From assembly GCA_023143095.1 (NCBI GenBank), contig JAGLIF010000008.1:34688-98687 (forward strand): a stretch of DNA of 64,000 bases, written 5' to 3'. The DNA comes from Candidatus Altimarinota bacterium (GTDB taxonomy: Bacteria > Patescibacteriota > Gracilibacteria > UBA4473). Position numbers and translations under genes: made by a program. Below, piece by piece: positions 60,902-64,000 of this stretch. Every line of letters begins with the position of its first letter. Position 1 is the stretch's first letter. Under the pieces are notes generated by a model. The model ran no database searches, was not told the DNA's origin, and saw nothing but the letters and a program-made list of their open reading frames with translations.

Positions 60902-62611
60902 ATGGACATGAAACGGATTGGAATCATTGGAGGAACGGATGGACTTGGGAAACGATTTGCGAAGTTTTTTAAAGAGAAATTTCCAAGAAGAAATATCATT
61001 GTATCAGGAAGGGAAACAAAAATTACGAACAAAAAGATTGTTCAGGAATGTGATTTGATAATCTTTGCTGTACCAATTTCTGTGACGGAGCATGTTATTC
61101 GTGAAAGCATGCCTTTTTCACGAAAAGACCAGATTTTTATTGATTTTACTTCAATTAAAAGTCAGCCGATGGAGGCGTTGGCGCTCACGCATGCGCAATA
61201 TTGTGGGATGCATCCGCTTTTTGGTTTGCTCAAAGATATTACGGGGCAGAAGATAGTATTTTGTCCAGGTCGAATAACGACTAAAAATTTAAATTCACTC
61301 AAAAAGATTTTTGAGGATTTCGAATTACTTGAAAGTACGCCTGATGAACATGATAAAATTATGGGAGTAGTACAGTGTGTGTCTCATTTTTCTGATTTTG
61401 TATTTGGAAAAATGTTGAAAGATTTGAATATTGATTTTAATCAGATTTTAAATTTTTCATCTCCTCCTTATCGGATCAAACTGGATTTACTGGCTCGAAT
61501 GTTTGCGCAAAATCCGAATTTATATGCGGAGATTTCGACTTTTAATAAATATGGAGTTTCGTTCCAAAAGCATTTTATCCAAACGGCGGAAGAAATGGGG
61601 AAGTGGCTTGAAAAACAAGAGTCAGATACTTTAGCTTCAGAGTTTGAGAAAATTGAAAAATATCTCGGGGAGAATTTTTGTAAAAATTCTTGGGAAAAAT
61701 CCCAAAAATTTTTGGCATTTGAGAGTCTTCTTTTAGGAGAAAAAAAGAAACGAGTTTTTTTGGATGAAAAAGTGTTGGAAGACGATATTAAATTTGATTT
61801 GGCTATTTTTGGAAAACGGTTTTCACATACGGATGAAGCGAGTTTCCTTTTTTCTCAGAGAACACCAGAAACAAGTACACGGTGTTTCAAGAATATATTT
61901 GAAGTTTTTGATGCAGTGGAGAATGGAAGAGCAAAATATGGTGTGGTACCCTATGAAAATACTACGCAGGGATCGGTTTTTGATACATTGGATGAACTTT
62001 TTGAACGAAAAAGTATTCAGATTGTAGCGGCGAAAGAAAATAAGATTTCACAAAATCTATTGGGACTTCCAGGGGCAAAAATTTCAAAATTAGAAAAAAT
62101 ATATTCGCATCCGCAGGCATTAGCTCAATCACGAAAGTTTTTGAGGAAAAAATGTCCAAAGGTCCAACTTTTTGATGAAAATTCTACAGCAACTGCTGCA
62201 AGAAATATTTTAGAATTGGGAAATTCTAAATACGCTGCGATAGGTTCTCGTATGCTAGCGCAAAATTTAGGATTGGAAATATTGGCTGAGGATTTGCAAG
62301 AAGCGGAAAATAGAACAAGATTTGTACTTATAGAAAAAATAGCGAAAAAGAATAAAGTTGATGAAGAATTAAGACATACCAGTCTTGTATTTTGGTTTTC
62401 TGGTGATAAGTCTGGAAATTTGGCTCAGGTGTTGACTTTTTTAGCGGAGAAGGATGTGAATCTCACAAAGTTGGATTCTCGTCGAATTTCAAAAGAATAT
62501 GGAGGTTATTTGTTCTTTGTGGATGGAAAAATTGTTTCGAAAAGATTTAAAGCTCTTGAAACAGAATTAAAAAGTCTTTGTGGAGGATTACAGGTATTAG
62601 GGTATTTTTAA
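60902..62611 (+). CDS. TyrA-PheA fusion: prephenate dehydrogenase and prephenate dehydratase with ACT domain
   Basis: One 569-residue protein for both branch points after prephenate. Residues about 5-225 are a TyrA-type dehydrogenase (GIIGGTDGLGKRF dinucleotide motif, FAVPISVTEHVI, GMHPLFG). Residues about 295-480 are a dehydratase (YGVVPYENTTQGSVFDTLDEL, YSHPQALAQ and NRTRFVLI with the catalytic Thr-Arg). An ACT domain at about 487-560 would bind phenylalanine. The linker (230-290) has no AroQ chorismate mutase pattern, so that activity must be elsewhere. An ATG two codons on (60908) is an alternative start. Confidence 0.92.
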   Translation: MDMKRIGIIGGTDGLGKRFAKFFKEKFPRRNIIVSGRETKITNKKIVQECDLIIFAVPISVTEHVIRESMPFSRKDQIFIDFTSIKSQPMEALALTHAQYCGMHPLFGLLKDITGQKIVFCPGRITTKNLNSLKKIFEDFELLESTPDEHDKIMGVVQCVSHFSDFVFGKMLKDLNIDFNQILNFSSPPYRIKLDLLARMFAQNPNLYAEISTFNKYGVSFQKHFIQTAEEMGKWLEKQESDTLASEFEKIEKYLGENFCKNSWEKSQKFLAFESLLLGEKKKRVFLDEKVLEDDIKFDLAIFGKRFSHTDEASFLFSQRTPETSTRCFKNIFEVFDAVENGRAKYGVVPYENTTQGSVFDTLDELFERKSIQIVAAKENKISQNLLGLPGAKISKLEKIYSHPQALAQSRKFLRKKCPKVQLFDENSTATAARNILELGNSKYAAIGSRMLAQNLGLEILAEDLQEAENRTRFVLIEKIAKKNKVDEELRHTSLVFWFSGDKSGNLAQVLTFLAEKDVNLTKLDSRRISKEYGGYLFFVDGKIVSKRFKALETELKSLCGGLQVLGYF

Positions 62612-62743
62612 GGTTCAAGTATTTTCTCTGCTCTGTGTCCAGCACTGACCTCATTCCTGCATAGGCTGGAATCCGTCAGATTTTTTTTTGGAGGAAATTT
62701 TCTAGTTCAAACTGTAAAAAATCATCTTTTTTGATGATTTTAT
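62612..62743. repeat. Intergenic hairpins after TyrA-PheA gene
   Basis: ATTCC-tgcataggct-GGAAT (about 62651-62672) followed by a T-run (62679-62688) looks like a terminator and belongs to a class of dispersed ATTCC/GGAAT palindromes. A second hairpin, ATCATC-tttttt-GATGAT, follows at about 62720. Confidence 0.6.
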
Positions 62744-62763
62744 GTAATGATTTAAATCATTAC
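62744..62763. promoter_or_regulatory. 20-bp palindrome with AbrB-site half-sites
   Basis: GTAATGAT-TTAA-ATCATTAC is perfect, and its TAATGAT/ATCATTA arms are identical to those at 28135-28152. It lies about 130 bp upstream of the LysM-like gene at 62894. Confidence 0.6.
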
Positions 62764-62839
62764 ATTGTCTCTTGATTTAAAAGAAAAGTTAAAGAAAAAA
62801 ACTAAAACTTTGTATTCTTATTTTTTTGATATCTTTCTC

Positions 62840-62867
62840 TTGTACTTTTTTTTATATATGGTATAAT
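62840..62867 (+). promoter_or_regulatory. Strong promoter of LysM-like gene
   Basis: TTGTAC, a 16-bp spacer and a consensus TATAAT (62862-62867), 26 bp before the ATG at 62894. Confidence 0.75.
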
Positions 62868-62893
62868 GCCAAGATAATTAACTAAAATAATCA

Positions 62894-63490
62894 ATGAAAA
62901 TTTTTCAAAAATCCAATACCGAAAAAACAAAATTTATCTTTGCTCATTACCATACGGAAAATGCAAGCGGAAAAAAAGCCTCACACGAAATGAAAGTGGG
63001 AGGAGAACTTGAAGAAGCTGAAAAAGCTAAAAAAAATGAGAAGCAAAATAATGTAAGAAATCAGATATCAAAAGATCTTAATAAACTTCGAGAAAATTCA
63101 GAATTTACAGATTTTTCTAAAGTAAAATATGAAATACAACCAGGTGATAATCTTTCACGAATTGCGTACGGATTTGACAGAGCCGCTACGGCCAAATGGA
63201 AAGCAAAAAAAGGAAATGAAAAGAAAAAAATAGTTCATGCAGAAAAAGATATCAATATCAAACGGAGCACAAAAGTAATTTTACCAAACGGAACAGAAAC
63301 AACCTTGGGAGAAGCTAATTTGATTCATCCTGGAGAAATGGTTTCTTTTGTTGGAAAGGGGAATGATACAGTGATTCATGTGGAGACGGCAGGGGAAAAG
63401 GAAGTTTTAAGGAAAAAAGTTGATAGTAAACAGAATAGTGAGAAAGGAAAGAAACAAAGTTCAATAAAGATAGATACAACAGTTCCATAA
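62894..63490 (+). CDS. LysM-like domain protein (198 aa)
   Basis: A basic 198-residue protein with a degenerate LysM-like domain at about 78-150. YEIQPGDNLSRIAYGF begins it. A long charged insert follows (KAKKGNEKKKIVHAEK), and ANLIHPGEMVSFVG closes it, the same closing motif as in the 806-residue protein. There is no signal peptide. A coiled, charged N-terminus and a Lys-rich tail flank the domain. A repeat-containing gene starts 3 bp after its stop, so the two form an operon. Wall binding is assumed from the domain, not proven. Confidence 0.82.
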   Translation: MKIFQKSNTEKTKFIFAHYHTENASGKKASHEMKVGGELEEAEKAKKNEKQNNVRNQISKDLNKLRENSEFTDFSKVKYEIQPGDNLSRIAYGFDRAATAKWKAKKGNEKKKIVHAEKDINIKRSTKVILPNGTETTLGEANLIHPGEMVSFVGKGNDTVIHVETAGEKEVLRKKVDSKQNSEKGKKQSSIKIDTTVP

Positions 63491-63493
63491 AAA

Positions 63494-64000
63494 ATGACAC
63501 AAGAAGTTGCTCCTGATCGCGCAAGAGAACTAGCAAAGATTTCGATATTGTTAGTGAATTTGGAATTAGCTTGGGAAGAAATTCAAGAAAATAAAGATAA
63601 AGATAGAGTAAAAAATAGAGTTTTACCGTGGCTTAAAAAACAAATTGATAATATCAGGGCTTTGGGAGGAGATACAGATCAGATTGCTAAATTGGAAGCA
63701 TATCAAGTGCGTTTTGAAGCATTTATTGTTATTCCAGTAAAAAAAATTAAGCAAGAAGTTGTTACTGAAAGAGCAAGAGAATTAGCAAAAGTTTCGACAT
63801 TATTGAAGAATTTAGAGTCAATTTGGAAAGAAGTTCAAGAAACTAAAGATAAAAATAGAGTAAAAAACAGAGTTTTACCGTGGCTTAAAAAACAAATTGA
63901 TAATATCAGGGCTTTGGGAGGAGATACAGATCAGATTGCTAAATTGGAAGCATATCAAGTGCGTTTTGAAGCATTTATTGTTATTCCAGTAAAAAAAATT
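63494..64000 (+). CDS. Tandem-repeat helical protein, 3' end beyond window
   Basis: An open frame starting MTQEVAPDRARELAK, running 169 codons to the window end without a stop. It consists of 84-residue (252-bp) repeats: ARELAK(I/V)S...W.E(I/V)QE, then VKNRVLPWLKKQIDNIRA and DQIAKLEAYQVRFEAFIVIP. Each unit is predicted helical. The second half of each unit (63606-63748 and 63858-64000) is nearly identical in DNA while the first half differs more. It begins 3 bp after the LysM-like gene. Function is unknown; a repeat scaffold or surface protein is possible. Confidence 0.7.
   Translation, partial: MTQEVAPDRARELAKISILLVNLELAWEEIQENKDKDRVKNRVLPWLKKQIDNIRALGGDTDQIAKLEAYQVRFEAFIVIPVKKIKQEVVTERARELAKVSTLLKNLESIWKEVQETKDKNRVKNRVLPWLKKQIDNIRALGGDTDQIAKLEAYQVRFEAFIVIPVKKI
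63606..64000 (+). repeat. 252-bp tandem repeat (two copies visible)
   Basis: Period 252 bp: the 143-bp block at 63606-63748 recurs at 63858-64000 with a single T/C difference seen. More units may lie outside the window. Confidence 0.88.

Noticed and set aside
1..64000. UGA read as glycine, as in Gracilibacteria/Absconditabacteria
   Set aside because: TGA ends hisC, hisB, hisH and array unit 5 at correct family lengths, and conserved glycines use GGN codons.
1..64000. CRISPR array
   Set aside because: No regularly spaced short direct repeats with unique spacers were seen. The repeats found are palindromic elements or gene duplications.

Overview
The window is AT-rich and densely coded, uses the standard bacterial code (TGA ends hisH, hisC, hisB and several small genes), and has many short intergenic gaps. 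Short proteins, a V/A-type rather than F-type ATPase, several lineage-specific hypothetical proteins with degenerate LysM-like domains, and a tRNA flank rich in small palindromes all suggest a candidate-phyla-radiation (Patescibacteria) bacterium, perhaps near Peregrinibacteria or Gracilibacteria with a standard code. That placement is inference. No phylogeny was run.

Layout. Positions 1-4176 carry V-type ATPase subunits I (partial), K, E, C and F. The cluster is then interrupted for about 5.2 kb by a tandem array of six related small genes with duplicated promoters and terminators (4.3-6.8 kb) and an opposite-strand 806-residue LysM-like protein (6.8-9.2 kb). Subunit A follows at 9.4 kb, but B and D are not in the window. 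Next come an FKBP lipoprotein and a five-gene type I restriction-modification island (11.96-20.2 kb). In this island a GHKL-ATPase/PD-(D/E)XK-like protein lies between hsdM and hsdS, and a ParA-like ATPase lies between hsdS and hsdR.

Positions 20.3-27.9 kb hold a TrpR/YerC-like regulator and a full histidine operon (G-D-C-B-H-A-F-IE) carrying a MITE-like insertion between hisH and hisA. After an AbrB-like regulator with a palindromic site come hisS, a YgjP-type metalloprotein, pepF and thiI. Two unlisted small basic-protein genes (33.6-34.1 kb) form duplicated promoter-leader-gene-hairpin cassettes whose hairpins show a compensatory base change. Then come ilvD, a DUF1622 protein, a Kazal-domain lipoprotein, rRNA methyltransferases, an lgt/thioredoxin-fold/YggU cluster, an asparaginase, a stand-alone rpoB with an acidic tail, tRNA-Gly(GCC), a threonine synthase, sufB-sufC, a voltage-gated-type K+ channel, folD, tmk, an MFS permease and folP. 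The end holds a cyclopropane-fatty-acid synthase, an attC-like GC-rich palindrome, a BtrH-like protein, a TyrA-PheA fusion, a second LysM-like protein, and a gene made of 84-residue repeats that runs off the right edge.

The strongest candidates for undescribed biology are the twin small-protein cassettes, the modular small-gene array inside the ATPase locus, the type I RM island with embedded GHKL/nuclease and ParA-like genes, and the shared 18-bp palindrome linking the AbrB-like gene with the LysM-like gene near the right edge. A family of terminator-like dispersed repeats that keep their pairing despite sequence change is also notable.
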